Shown here: positions 1 to 7,526 of the stretch, piece after piece
Layout of the letters: every line of letters begins with the position of its first letter
How positions within the stretch are numbered: position 1 is the first letter of the stretch
DNA from: CAUUCF01 sp045580225
GTDB taxonomy: Bacteria > Pseudomonadota > Gammaproteobacteria > UBA9339
Reading direction: 5' to 3'
Length of the DNA stretch: 41,062 nucleotides
Assembly (NCBI GenBank): GCA_045580225.1
Contig: JAZNNJ010000026.1
Span: forward strand, 1 to 41,062
The notes under the pieces: model-generated
Seen by the model: only the letters and a program-made list of their open reading frames with translations
Told to the model about the DNA's origin: nothing
Databases searched by the model: none
Made by a program: the position numbers and the translations under genes

Positions 1-2
1 CA

Positions 3-839
3 AAACTGGAAGATGAGGAAGAATGCAAAGATAAAGATATTATTTTAGTCAGTCCTGATAATGAGAAAATTTTAAAAAATCAATTCGCTTCAGTAATGGA
101 AATAAAAAGCGTAGATGAAGAAATATCTGAAAAATTGTTAACTTTATTGGATGCAAATATTGCAGAAAATAATGTAGTAGAGAAAAGTTTTGAACAAGAT
201 AAAGAAGCAGAAGAATTGCTAACACCAAGTGACAATAGTGTCTTGATTAATGGCTCAAATGAAGATAATGATATTTTTCAACAACATTTTGAAAAAAATA
301 AACCCTTATTAGATGAGGAACAAAAGCAAAATATTGAAAAAGTATGTAGATTATCGGAAAACACTAACAACAAAGAAGAAGTATTTAAAAAAATATTTTC
401 TGTTTGCGAAGATGAACCTGCTAGTTTGTCTATTATCTACACAAATTTAAAAAATGATAAATTGATCAAGTCAGCGTGTAAAGAGGTTTACGAAGCAATG
501 TCGAATAGGTATGCTATTCAATCGCGCAGAGGAGAAAATAAACCGTTATCATTTTTTACATGGTTAACACGAAAAGTTAAGGAGTACTATTTACGGGTTA
601 GAATTGTAAACTATATCCAACCTGGGCATATTACTTTAAAGGTAGCACCATTAAAAGATTTGCGCAAAAGTTTAGAAGTATTGCATTCTTTAGCGAACAG
701 TCAGCAAGCAGGATTAAAAGAAAGTGATAGCACGAAAGAGGCATTAAAAGATCGTTGTGATAAAATAAGTAATTTTATTGCAGAATGTGATAATTTTCTT
801 GATGACGAGAAAAAAAATAGTAATGAATTGAATTTATAA
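3..839 (+). CDS. 3' part of an unrecognised acidic protein (cut by window edge)
   Basis: The reading frame is open from the left edge: codons from position 3 read without a stop into the ATG at 96 and on to the TAA at 837-839, so the true start probably lies outside the window. The visible 278 residues begin with a very acidic, Asn/Glu/Lys-rich, low-complexity half. The C-terminal half is more ordered, with a basic, aromatic stretch (LSFFTWLTRKVKEYYLRV) and an amphipathic helical tail rich in Lys, Asp and Glu. No signal peptide, membrane segment or family motif is recognisable. An acidic, poorly conserved protein next to the peptide modules could be accessory or host-directed, but that is inference; the function is unknown. 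Confidence 0.6.
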   Translation, partial: KLEDEEECKDKDIILVSPDNEKILKNQFASVMEIKSVDEEISEKLLTLLDANIAENNVVEKSFEQDKEAEELLTPSDNSVLINGSNEDNDIFQQHFEKNKPLLDEEQKQNIEKVCRLSENTNNKEEVFKKIFSVCEDEPASLSIIYTNLKNDKLIKSACKEVYEAMSNRYAIQSRRGENKPLSFFTWLTRKVKEYYLRVRIVNYIQPGHITLKVAPLKDLRKSLEVLHSLANSQQAGLKESDSTKEALKDRCDKISNFIAECDNFLDDEKKNSNELNL

Positions 840-1448
840 TGGGGATGATCATTTTAAATGATTCATGTAGTATTATTAGTCTAATCAAGTCCATTATTGA
901 TGTATTTTAGATTATGCCTAGTTTTTTAATAGGTGTAATAAGGTAGATTATTATAATTATTAAAGATATACAGATAATTTAAATGATTAGTAGAGATCCA
1001 AATTAATTTAGTTATAGTATCTAAATCTAAAAATTTAGGAATAAATATTGGTAATGATATGAAGTTATCTTACTAGGAACATATAAATCGGATAATTGTG
1101 CAATAATGTCGATTAAAATGGTGTTAGTTAGTATTTTGTCGAAATTATGTTAAAGTACGAAGTTTTTTGTTAACTTAAATAGGTTTGGAAATTTTTGTCA
1201 TACATTTAGGGTAATAGTAAATTAGTAGGTTCTTGTAAATATAAAAAACATTAATTCATGAACTTTAATATCAATTTTAGTTTAAAAAATTGCTAATAAT
1301 TCTTATTACCCGAATTTTAAGTTGTTATGTATTTACGAATTTTTGCATTATTTAATAACACATTCTGTGTAAAGCTACTTATGATTGTTCCATAAAAAAA
1401 ATTAAATTACCTATTTAACATTAACAAATAATTACATTAATTATAATG
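840..1448. other. Gene-free AT-rich stretch
   Basis: This is about 0.6 kb without a credible gene on either strand; the open frames are only a few dozen codons and lack ribosome binding sites. It holds a 15-base near-perfect palindrome at 848-862 (7-base arms around one T) just after the preceding stop codon, not followed by a T run. Nothing else is recognised. It could be decayed coding DNA or a long upstream region of the peptide module. Confidence 0.5.
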
Positions 1449-1476
1449 TTGACATTGGTAAAATTTTATGTAATAT
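1449..1476 (+). promoter_or_regulatory. Sigma-70-type promoter of the first peptide module
   Basis: A perfect -35 box TTGACA (1449-1454) is followed after 16 bases by TAATAT (1471-1476, four of six consensus bases). The predicted transcript would start near 1483, leaving a leader of about 50 bases before the ATG at 1533. No comparable box is evident in the 58-base gap before the second module, so both modules may share this transcript. AT-rich sequence produces chance -10 boxes, but the exact -35 is less likely to be chance. Confidence 0.5.
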
Positions 1477-1522
1477 TATTTTAATAAAAATTTTGTATAT
1501 TTTTTAAGTGATTACTACTTTT

Positions 1523-1526
1523 GGAG
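1523..1526 (+). promoter_or_regulatory. Ribosome binding site fixing the start of peptide 1
   Basis: GGAG lies six bases before the ATG at 1533. The in-frame TTG at 1521 overlaps this site and cannot be the start. The sequence around it (TTTGGAGAA...ATGAAAAA) is repeated before the second peptide gene. Confidence 0.75.
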
Positions 1527-1532
1527 AAGAAA

Positions 1533-1832
1533 ATGAAAAAGTTACAAGTTGAAGACTTCATAAAAATTACTGGCGGCGGGTGTTTTTGTTATTGTCGTTC
1601 TAGGCGCAGTATTGCAAATATAAATATGCTGTATGTTAATGAAGTAGAAAATATAGATGAATGTTATAAGGTATGTGATCATCAAAACGAAAGTTTGCCT
1701 TATTATGGTATGGGTGACTGTTATAGCGGTTTATTTATACTCGATTATCCTGAATTTGCGTCGCCATATCTCATTAATGTTTTTAAATATATTAATGGTG
1801 GTTGGAAACAAAAGTATAATGAAGAAAAGTAA
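1533..1832 (+). CDS. Double-glycine-leader six-cysteine peptide 1
   Basis: The 99-residue product begins MKKLQVEDFIKITGG, a leader fitting the double-glycine consensus (L at -12, D at -8, F at -7, I at -4, GG at -2/-1) recognised by C39 peptidase-containing ABC exporters. The predicted mature part opens with CFCYC after an extra Gly and has exactly six cysteines: C-x-C-x-C, 23 residues, C-x3-C, 14 residues, C. Before the last Cys is the motif NESLPYYGMGD, and NGGWK lies near the end. The second peptide at 3726 keeps all of these landmarks. Three disulfides or cysteine-based modification would be possible. The gene ends two bases before the partner gene, implying coupled translation. By leader it is a bacteriocin- or RiPP-like secreted precursor; the actual activity is unknown. 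No exporter is encoded nearby. Confidence 0.75.
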   Translation: MKKLQVEDFIKITGGGCFCYCRSRRSIANINMLYVNEVENIDECYKVCDHQNESLPYYGMGDCYSGLFILDYPEFASPYLINVFKYINGGWKQKYNEEK

Positions 1833-1834
1833 GT

Positions 1835-3667
1835 ATGGATGAGGTAATTAATTTATTAAAATCACTGATTTCACAAGTTCGTGCTGGATTAGGATTAGGT
1901 ATAAATATTAATACTGGATTGTATAGTTATAAACAAAGGGATGGCTTTTTTTTTATCCCTTTAATATTATCTAAAGAGCAGCAGGAGTTGTTAGGATTAG
2001 AACCTACTTTTTCAATATCATTGATTATATCAGGAAGTGATTCTTATTTAAGAGGAGCAAAAATAGAAGATAAAAGTTTTATTTGCGAAATAGGTATAAA
2101 TGAAAAAGAAAAAATAATGGTAGGTAATAAAATAAAATGCAACGGTAAAGATGTTAATGTTACACCAATACCAATTAGTGTTGATTACGATAATAATCCT
2201 GGTTGTGATATTAAAAGATGTCAAATTCCTGTTAATGCTCTTTTGGAAGTAATAAAAGATTTTGTTCATATTAATGATTCTGTCTATAGCGGTTTTAAAC
2301 AACATGAATATAGTAAGGTAAACGATGTAACTCGGCGTATTTTACAATTTTTAGCATTAATATTTGAATGTGCTAGAAATCCTTTTTTATATGAAAATGT
2401 TCTAAAAACGTTGTCATCAAATAATTTATTTTTATCCTACGATTTGTTAGTGTCGGTTGGTCAAAAATGGGGTAATGGTGTCGGAATTGGGGATAAAACT
2501 AGTGCAGATATGATAATGAAGAAATTTAATGTTCCTTGTGATGAGGGTATTGTTGTTGAACAGTACCGCCGTTTATGCAAATTAGCTATGATAAAAGAAC
2601 ATATAGAATATTTGAGTAGTGAAGGAATTAAAAGTTTTTTAGAATGTTATCATAATATTGAAAATTCTGAAAAATTTATTGAAACACATGACAAGAAATT
2701 AAATGAACTTCTGGGATGTATTGTGACAGCAAAAGGTAGAAAAGAAACAAATATTAAAAATATTTCTGAAGTACTTAGAGGATTTATTAATACACAAGGA
2801 GTCACTGTAGATTATATATCTGGATTGATAGATATTGCTTTGAAACACAATGTAATCAGTGATTTATTTGTTTCTTTAGAAAAAAAAGGTTGTTCCGATA
2901 CAGGTTTTTATAAAAAAATACTAGAGAATCTAGCAAATCAGTTTTTTGTCCAAATGTCTAATAAAAATATGGAATTAATGGTTCAATTTGCAAATAGACA
3001 CGGTACTGTTCAACTTTTGTTGGAAGCTTTGGAAGGTAGATGGCAAAAGGCACATGCAAAGCGTGAAGATAGTTCGTATTTATTAAGAAATGAACTTAAA
3101 GAGTTAATTATTTTGATTAATGAAAATAATCTAGTTGATGTATGTAGTTTTATAAAGTGTAATAGTAAATTCTTTTTTCAAGAAGAAGATAATTTTATTG
3201 TAAATTTAGTATCTTTTGCTAAAGAATATGAAATTTTAGATAAAATATTAGCAGTAATTGTTCAGCAATCAGAAAAATCAGAAAGAAAAGATTTATTTCA
3301 GAAAAATATTATAAAGCTTTCAAAAAAATGCGAGGTAATTCCAGAAATGATTGAAGCCTTGAGTAGAAAAACGGTTGGCAAAGAACTTCATACTGTGGGG
3401 GAATACGAAAATAAAGAGTCAATAATGGAAGATTTGGTTACCGCATTAAAGGATGAGCTTTCGGAAAAAACAAAAACCGTTACTCAACAACAAGCTGTTA
3501 ATCCACAGCAAGTAAGTAATTTTAACAATTTATTAGCAAGAGCCGAGGAAGCAATTAAATTTCTTGATGAATCGTGGTGTAAATCTTTGATTGAACCCAT
3601 TGTTGAAGCAGCACGAAGTGCTGTTATGGAAGCTGGAAATAAATTAAAAAAATTAGGTTATAAATAA
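1835..3667 (+). CDS. Large helical-repeat partner protein A (unknown family)
   Basis: This 610-residue protein has no recognised family, signal peptide or membrane segment. The N-terminal part (about 1-170) looks globular and mixed alpha/beta. The rest is Lys/Glu/Leu-rich and helical, with a recurrent motif of about 18 residues (hh.FA..h.hh..hh..L) near residues 330, 382, 458 and 492. Residues 514-610 form a cassette almost identical to the C terminus of partner B, starting VGKELHTVG and containing a Gln-rich TQQQAVNPQQV linker. It shares with B the start pattern (LL.SLI.QVR...NTGLYS) and a block around ARNPFLYENVLKTL. It starts two bases after the peptide gene. Possible roles are immunity or chaperone protein, maturation partner or secreted effector; none can be shown from sequence. 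Confidence 0.7.
   Translation: MDEVINLLKSLISQVRAGLGLGININTGLYSYKQRDGFFFIPLILSKEQQELLGLEPTFSISLIISGSDSYLRGAKIEDKSFICEIGINEKEKIMVGNKIKCNGKDVNVTPIPISVDYDNNPGCDIKRCQIPVNALLEVIKDFVHINDSVYSGFKQHEYSKVNDVTRRILQFLALIFECARNPFLYENVLKTLSSNNLFLSYDLLVSVGQKWGNGVGIGDKTSADMIMKKFNVPCDEGIVVEQYRRLCKLAMIKEHIEYLSSEGIKSFLECYHNIENSEKFIETHDKKLNELLGCIVTAKGRKETNIKNISEVLRGFINTQGVTVDYISGLIDIALKHNVISDLFVSLEKKGCSDTGFYKKILENLANQFFVQMSNKNMELMVQFANRHGTVQLLLEALEGRWQKAHAKREDSSYLLRNELKELIILINENNLVDVCSFIKCNSKFFFQEEDNFIVNLVSFAKEYEILDKILAVIVQQSEKSERKDLFQKNIIKLSKKCEVIPEMIEALSRKTVGKELHTVGEYENKESIMEDLVTALKDELSEKTKTVTQQQAVNPQQVSNFNNLLARAEEAIKFLDESWCKSLIEPIVEAARSAVMEAGNKLKKLGYK
3372..3601 (+). repeat. Near-identical C-terminal cassette, copy 1
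   Basis: About 230 bases matching 5773-6002 at a constant offset of 2401. I count eight mismatches by eye (about 96-97% identity), including an uninterrupted identical run of roughly 80 bases. It lies in frame in both partner genes, whose upstream parts are far more diverged. Confidence 0.85.
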
Positions 3668-3715
3668 AAAATATTATGAATTTTAATATTCTAAATAGTG
3701 GTTTTAATTTACTTT

Positions 3716-3719
3716 GGAG
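3716..3719 (+). promoter_or_regulatory. Ribosome binding site fixing the start of peptide 2
   Basis: GGAG lies six bases before the ATG at 3726, in the same context as for peptide 1. It rules out the in-frame TTG at 3714. Confidence 0.75.
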
Positions 3720-3725
3720 AATGAA

Positions 3726-4043
3726 ATGAAAAAATTAGAAGCTAAAGATTTTGTAAAAATTAATGGTGGGTGTTTTTGTTATTGTTTGACGGAACCATTT
3801 GATAGATCAATGCCTACTATTTTTGTAGATGAAGTTAGTAGCAAGGATGAATGTAGAGATATATGTTATAGGAATGAGAGTTTACCATATTATGGGGGAG
3901 GTGATTGTTATAGTGCATTATTAATCCCTGATCATTTTGATAAATTATCTAAAAGTACACAAGATAGAATTAATTATCGAAATGGTGGTTGGAAAATGAG
4001 CAAAATTCATTATATGAAAGGGGATTATTCTGAACTTTTTTAA
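3726..4043 (+). CDS. Double-glycine-leader six-cysteine peptide 2
   Basis: The 105-residue product begins MKKLEAKDFVKINGG and continues directly with CFCYC, so cleavage after GG would leave Cys as the first mature residue. The six cysteines follow the peptide 1 pattern: C-x-C-x-C, 22 residues, C-x3-C, 13 residues, C. Also shared are the blocks VDEV..xxDEC, RNESLPYYGGGDCYS and NGGWK. The DNA encoding GCFCYC is identical in the two genes, whereas the region between the cysteine clusters has drifted, which argues for selection on the N-terminal core. The C terminus is about nine residues longer than in peptide 1. It is the first gene of the second module, 58 bases after partner A and probably on the same transcript. 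The function is inferred only from its leader: an exported bacteriocin/RiPP-like or signalling peptide. Confidence 0.75.
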   Translation: MKKLEAKDFVKINGGCFCYCLTEPFDRSMPTIFVDEVSSKDECRDICYRNESLPYYGGGDCYSALLIPDHFDKLSKSTQDRINYRNGGWKMSKIHYMKGDYSELF

Positions 4044-4067
4044 TGTGATTATTTGGTATCGTGTGTC

Positions 4068-6068
4068 ATGAACAGTGATAATTTGGAAGATTTAGTTGGT
4101 AATTTATGTGATATAATTTTAAGAGTAAGAACAGCATTAAAATTAGAAATAAATGAGGAAACTGGTTTGTATTGCACTTCTTATAGTGGTGAGGTTGCGA
4201 GTACTAGTGCCCAAAAAGAGTCGTGTGTGGTACGTACGTTAGAATACGATAGTAGCAGTGATATCAGTGTGCTTAAAGGCGAAAATATACAAAATCAACT
4301 GGCAAAACTGGCACAAAGTGAAGGGAAGCAACATCAACTGGTGGAAATTTCACTGTGTGATATTATAAAAAAGCAAGTTTATCTAATTGTAGATATGCCC
4401 ACAACATATTTATGCGGCATTCGTAAAGGGGATGAATATTATCATATTGGTAACGATGACGATTGTGTTGTTACGATTTTAAAAAAATGTAAAGCGTCCA
4501 AAGAACTTTCTTCTAGTGCGGCATATGACGACCATGATGAAATGTTGTGGAATTGGTCAGCAAATTATAACCAAAACTTGATGAACTTTTTTGGTAAGTG
4601 CACACTTCTTAGTCCTTCAATACTAAGTGATCAAGATATATCAAAAATTAGTAAGAAACAATTAGATGAATTCATTGCTTTAGTATTTGAATTAGCTAGG
4701 CATCCTGGTTTATATAATAATGTTATTAAATCATTAAAAAATCCTAATGGAACTTTAGACATAAAGCAAATAATAAATGTTGGAAAAGAATGGAATAAAG
4801 GAAATGTATCTGAAACTAAAGTTAATTCTTGCAAAGAGTATGATCTAATCAATAGTTTGGGCAATTTAGGAGATGTATTATGCGCTAGTTATATAAAATT
4901 ATCTAAAGGTTATCAAAATGTAGATAGATTATTTTATTACGCTATATGTCAATATCATATGATTTTGGACAATATACAATATTTGGGTTCGGATGGTCAA
5001 AATAAAGACGTTCAAAAAGCATTAGAAGATTACATAAACTCAATGAGTGAATTATCTACAATGCTGAAACAAGAAGATTTAACAGAAAGGGATAATCTAG
5101 TAAAGTTGCTTAAAGAAATGGTCAAAAATAGCGATTCTCAAAAGTCGCTTAAAAGTTTATTAAACAAGATCAAAGATAATAAAAATCAAAGTAAGTCGCT
5201 ATTGCCTGCAAATTTATTGGGGCATTATGTAAGTGTTCAAGAAATAACCTATGAAAATGTTTTTTATTTAACAGAAATTGCATTGAAATATAATGTTTTT
5301 GATGAATTTATTAGAACATTAAAAGAGAATCAGAAGTTAGATGAAAAATATTTGAAAGAAATAATTTTAGCTATAAAAGGTACTGATCTTTTAAGAGACA
5401 CTAAATGCAGTAGTTTAATGTATTTTGCATCCAGACATGATATTTTAACTCAAATGTTAAAACTACTCTTTGATGAAAATGATAAAATAGCTGAAAGATT
5501 TAATAAAATTATGAAGGTCATGGTAAATAAAATCAACGTTAAAGATATACTGGAGATTATTTACACAAAATATAGCTTAGATGAGGTAGTTAATTTTGCT
5601 AAAGAGCAAAAAATTGTTCCACAAATGTTGGAAATGTTTCTTGGTAAACAATTGTTTAATGAGACAGCAAATGATATAGGAGCGAGGAATATAATAGCGT
5701 TTGCGAAACAATACGAGTTAATTCCAGAAATGATTAAAGTTTTAACTGATCAGTTTGGGAAATTTGCTTTACCGGTTGGCAAAGAACTTCATACTGTGGG
5801 GAAATACGAAAATAAAAAGTCAATAATGAAAGATTTGGTTACCGCATTAAACAATGAGCTTTCGGAAAAAACAAAAACCGTTACTCAACAACAAGCTGTT
5901 AATCCACAGCAAGTAAGTAATTTTAACAATTTATTAGCAAGAGTCGAAGAAGCAATTAAATTTCTTGATGAATCGTGGTGTAAATCTTTGATTGAACCTA
6001 TTATCGAGAAAGCACGGGCTGCTGTTAGTGAGGCTAAAAGTAAATTAAATCTTGGTAGCCCTAAATAG
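4068..6068 (+). CDS. Large helical-repeat partner protein B (unknown family)
   Basis: The 666-residue protein is a paralogue of partner A. The ATG at 4068 is chosen over the in-frame TTG at 4053 because the following residues align with the start of A (two-residue block then LVGNLCDIILRVRTAL...ETGLY). The first 170 residues are Cys- and Ser-containing and diverged. The region around LARHPGLYNNVIKSL matches A clearly. Helical motif copies occur near residues 401 (IALKYNVFDEFIRTL), 450 (FASRHDILTQMLKLL), 507 (FAKEQKIVPQMLEMF) and 541 (FAKQYELIPEMIKVL). Residues 570-666 are the shared C-terminal cassette. No enzyme motif, signal peptide or transmembrane helix is visible. It is likely cytoplasmic, or exported by a pathway that needs no N-terminal signal. 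The role is unknown, but the strict pairing with a six-Cys peptide suggests a shared function. Confidence 0.7.
   Translation: MNSDNLEDLVGNLCDIILRVRTALKLEINEETGLYCTSYSGEVASTSAQKESCVVRTLEYDSSSDISVLKGENIQNQLAKLAQSEGKQHQLVEISLCDIIKKQVYLIVDMPTTYLCGIRKGDEYYHIGNDDDCVVTILKKCKASKELSSSAAYDDHDEMLWNWSANYNQNLMNFFGKCTLLSPSILSDQDISKISKKQLDEFIALVFELARHPGLYNNVIKSLKNPNGTLDIKQIINVGKEWNKGNVSETKVNSCKEYDLINSLGNLGDVLCASYIKLSKGYQNVDRLFYYAICQYHMILDNIQYLGSDGQNKDVQKALEDYINSMSELSTMLKQEDLTERDNLVKLLKEMVKNSDSQKSLKSLLNKIKDNKNQSKSLLPANLLGHYVSVQEITYENVFYLTEIALKYNVFDEFIRTLKENQKLDEKYLKEIILAIKGTDLLRDTKCSSLMYFASRHDILTQMLKLLFDENDKIAERFNKIMKVMVNKINVKDILEIIYTKYSLDEVVNFAKEQKIVPQMLEMFLGKQLFNETANDIGARNIIAFAKQYELIPEMIKVLTDQFGKFALPVGKELHTVGKYENKKSIMKDLVTALNNELSEKTKTVTQQQAVNPQQVSNFNNLLARVEEAIKFLDESWCKSLIEPIIEKARAAVSEAKSKLNLGSPK
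5773..6002 (+). repeat. Near-identical C-terminal cassette, copy 2
   Basis: Second copy of the 3372-3601 segment, encoding residues 569-645 of partner B in the same frame. Most of the eight differences cluster near the two ends of the copy. Confidence 0.85.
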
Positions 6069-6085
6069 ATAGTATAAGATAGCAG

Positions 6086-6114
6086 TTGAATTCATAAATA
6101 ATCTGATTTAGTAT
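6086..6114 (+). promoter_or_regulatory. Candidate promoter for asnS-tyrS
   Basis: TTGAAT (6086-6091) and TAGTAT (6109-6114) are separated by 17 bases, each four of six against the sigma-70 consensus. They sit in the gap between partner B and asnS, about 29 bases before the asnS ATG. Confidence 0.35.
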
Positions 6115-6142
6115 GAGATATATTTTAATGTAAAATAATGTT

Positions 6143-7519
6143 ATGCGTAAAACAATTAAGGAACTTTTAATGGATTTAACTCAGGGTACTGAAGTATTAG
6201 TTTCCGGATGGGTTAAAACTAGGCGGGATTCAAAATCTGGAGTATCGTTTTTAAATATTTCAGACGGTTCGTGTTTTCAGAGTTTACAGGTAGTTATTCC
6301 TGATAGTGTAGATAATTATCATAGTGAAATTTTACGTTTAACAACGGGATGTTCAGTACAGGTAATTGGTACGCTGGTTGATTCCCAAGGAAAAGGACAG
6401 CAAATAGAAGTGCAAGCTAAAGAAGTAAAAGTTTTAGGATGGGTGAGTAATCCGGAAACTTATCCTATAGCTGCTAAACGACATACTTTAGAGCACTTAA
6501 GAGATCATTTACATTTGCGAATTAGAACAAATACAATCGGTTCGGTTATGAGGATACGTCACGTAATTTCTATGGCGATCCACCGTTTTTTTGATCAAAA
6601 TAATTTTTTCTGGGTCCATACTCCGATCATTACTTCTAGTGATTGTGAAGGAGCAGGGGAAATGTTTAGGGTAAGTACCTTAGATTTAACTAAAGTTTCT
6701 CAAAATTATAGTAAAGATTTTTTTGGTAAAGAGTGTTTTTTAACTGTTTCCGGACAATTAAATGTAGAAAGTTATTGTGAAGCATTAGGACGGGTTTATA
6801 CTTTTGGTCCTACTTTCAGGGCGGAAAATTCTAATACCAGCAGACACTTAGCGGAATTTTGGATGGTAGAACCTGAAATTGCTTTTGCTGATCTTGATGA
6901 TAATGCTCGCTTAGCAACAGAATTATTGAAGTATGTTGCTAAAATTGTGTTGTTGGAATCCAAAGAAGAAATGATGTTTTTTGAAAAATATATTGATCAG
7001 CAATGTATTAATCGTTTAGAAAATATTTTAAATAGTGAATTTATTAATTTGGATTACCAAGAAGCTATAAAGTTACTATTAGATTCTAAGTATAGTTTTG
7101 AAGTACCAGTGGTTTATGGAATGGATTTACAATCGGAACATGAACGCTTTTTAACTGAACAAATTATTAAGCAGCCGGTAATTTTAAAAAATTACCCTAA
7201 AGAAATTAAAAGTTTTTATATGCGCGTTAATGATGACCAAAAAACAGTGGCGGCTATGGATATTTTGGTTCCAGGAATTGGTGAAATTATTGGGGGCAGC
7301 CAACGTGAAGAACGTTTAGATGTTCTAGAGAATAGAATGAGAGAATTAAATATGGATCTTTCTTTATATCAGTGGTATTTAGATTTAAGACGTTATGGTT
7401 CAGTTTATCATGCCGGTTTTGGATTAGGTTTAGAACGATTAATTATGTACGTTACCGGAATGAATAATATTAGAGATGTAATTCCATTTCCTCGTTTTCC
7501 AAAGCATGCGGATTTTTAG
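6143..7519 (+). CDS. asnS: Asparaginyl-tRNA synthetase
   Basis: This cytoplasmic class II synthetase charges tRNA-Asn with asparagine using ATP. At 458 residues it matches the usual bacterial AsnRS length (about 465). The N-terminal OB-fold anticodon-binding domain (about 1-100) contains VSGWVKTRRDSKSGVSFLNI. The catalytic domain shows the motif 2 region TFRAENSNTSRHLAEFWMVE and motif 3 GFGLGLERLIMYVTG followed by NIRDVIPFPR, which is diagnostic of AsnRS rather than AspRS. The ATG at 6143 has no clear Shine-Dalgarno sequence, but the protein starts where expected. tyrS follows after seven bases, so the two synthetases are probably cotranscribed. Confidence 0.96.
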   Translation: MRKTIKELLMDLTQGTEVLVSGWVKTRRDSKSGVSFLNISDGSCFQSLQVVIPDSVDNYHSEILRLTTGCSVQVIGTLVDSQGKGQQIEVQAKEVKVLGWVSNPETYPIAAKRHTLEHLRDHLHLRIRTNTIGSVMRIRHVISMAIHRFFDQNNFFWVHTPIITSSDCEGAGEMFRVSTLDLTKVSQNYSKDFFGKECFLTVSGQLNVESYCEALGRVYTFGPTFRAENSNTSRHLAEFWMVEPEIAFADLDDNARLATELLKYVAKIVLLESKEEMMFFEKYIDQQCINRLENILNSEFINLDYQEAIKLLLDSKYSFEVPVVYGMDLQSEHERFLTEQIIKQPVILKNYPKEIKSFYMRVNDDQKTVAAMDILVPGIGEIIGGSQREERLDVLENRMRELNMDLSLYQWYLDLRRYGSVYHAGFGLGLERLIMYVTGMNNIRDVIPFPRFPKHADF

Positions 7520-7526
7520 GTAATTT

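Noticed and set aside
848..862. 15-base palindrome after the first gene as a terminator
   Set aside because: The single-base centre cannot form a proper loop at full stem length, and no T run follows.
1657..1842. 61-codon frame overlapping peptide 1
   Set aside because: It lies in another frame inside a gene whose product is conserved in the second module; no ribosome binding site.
3372..6002. The near-identical cassettes as ends of an insertion sequence or composite transposon
   Set aside because: They lie in frame inside coding regions, have no terminal inverted repeats or target duplications, and no transposase lies between them.
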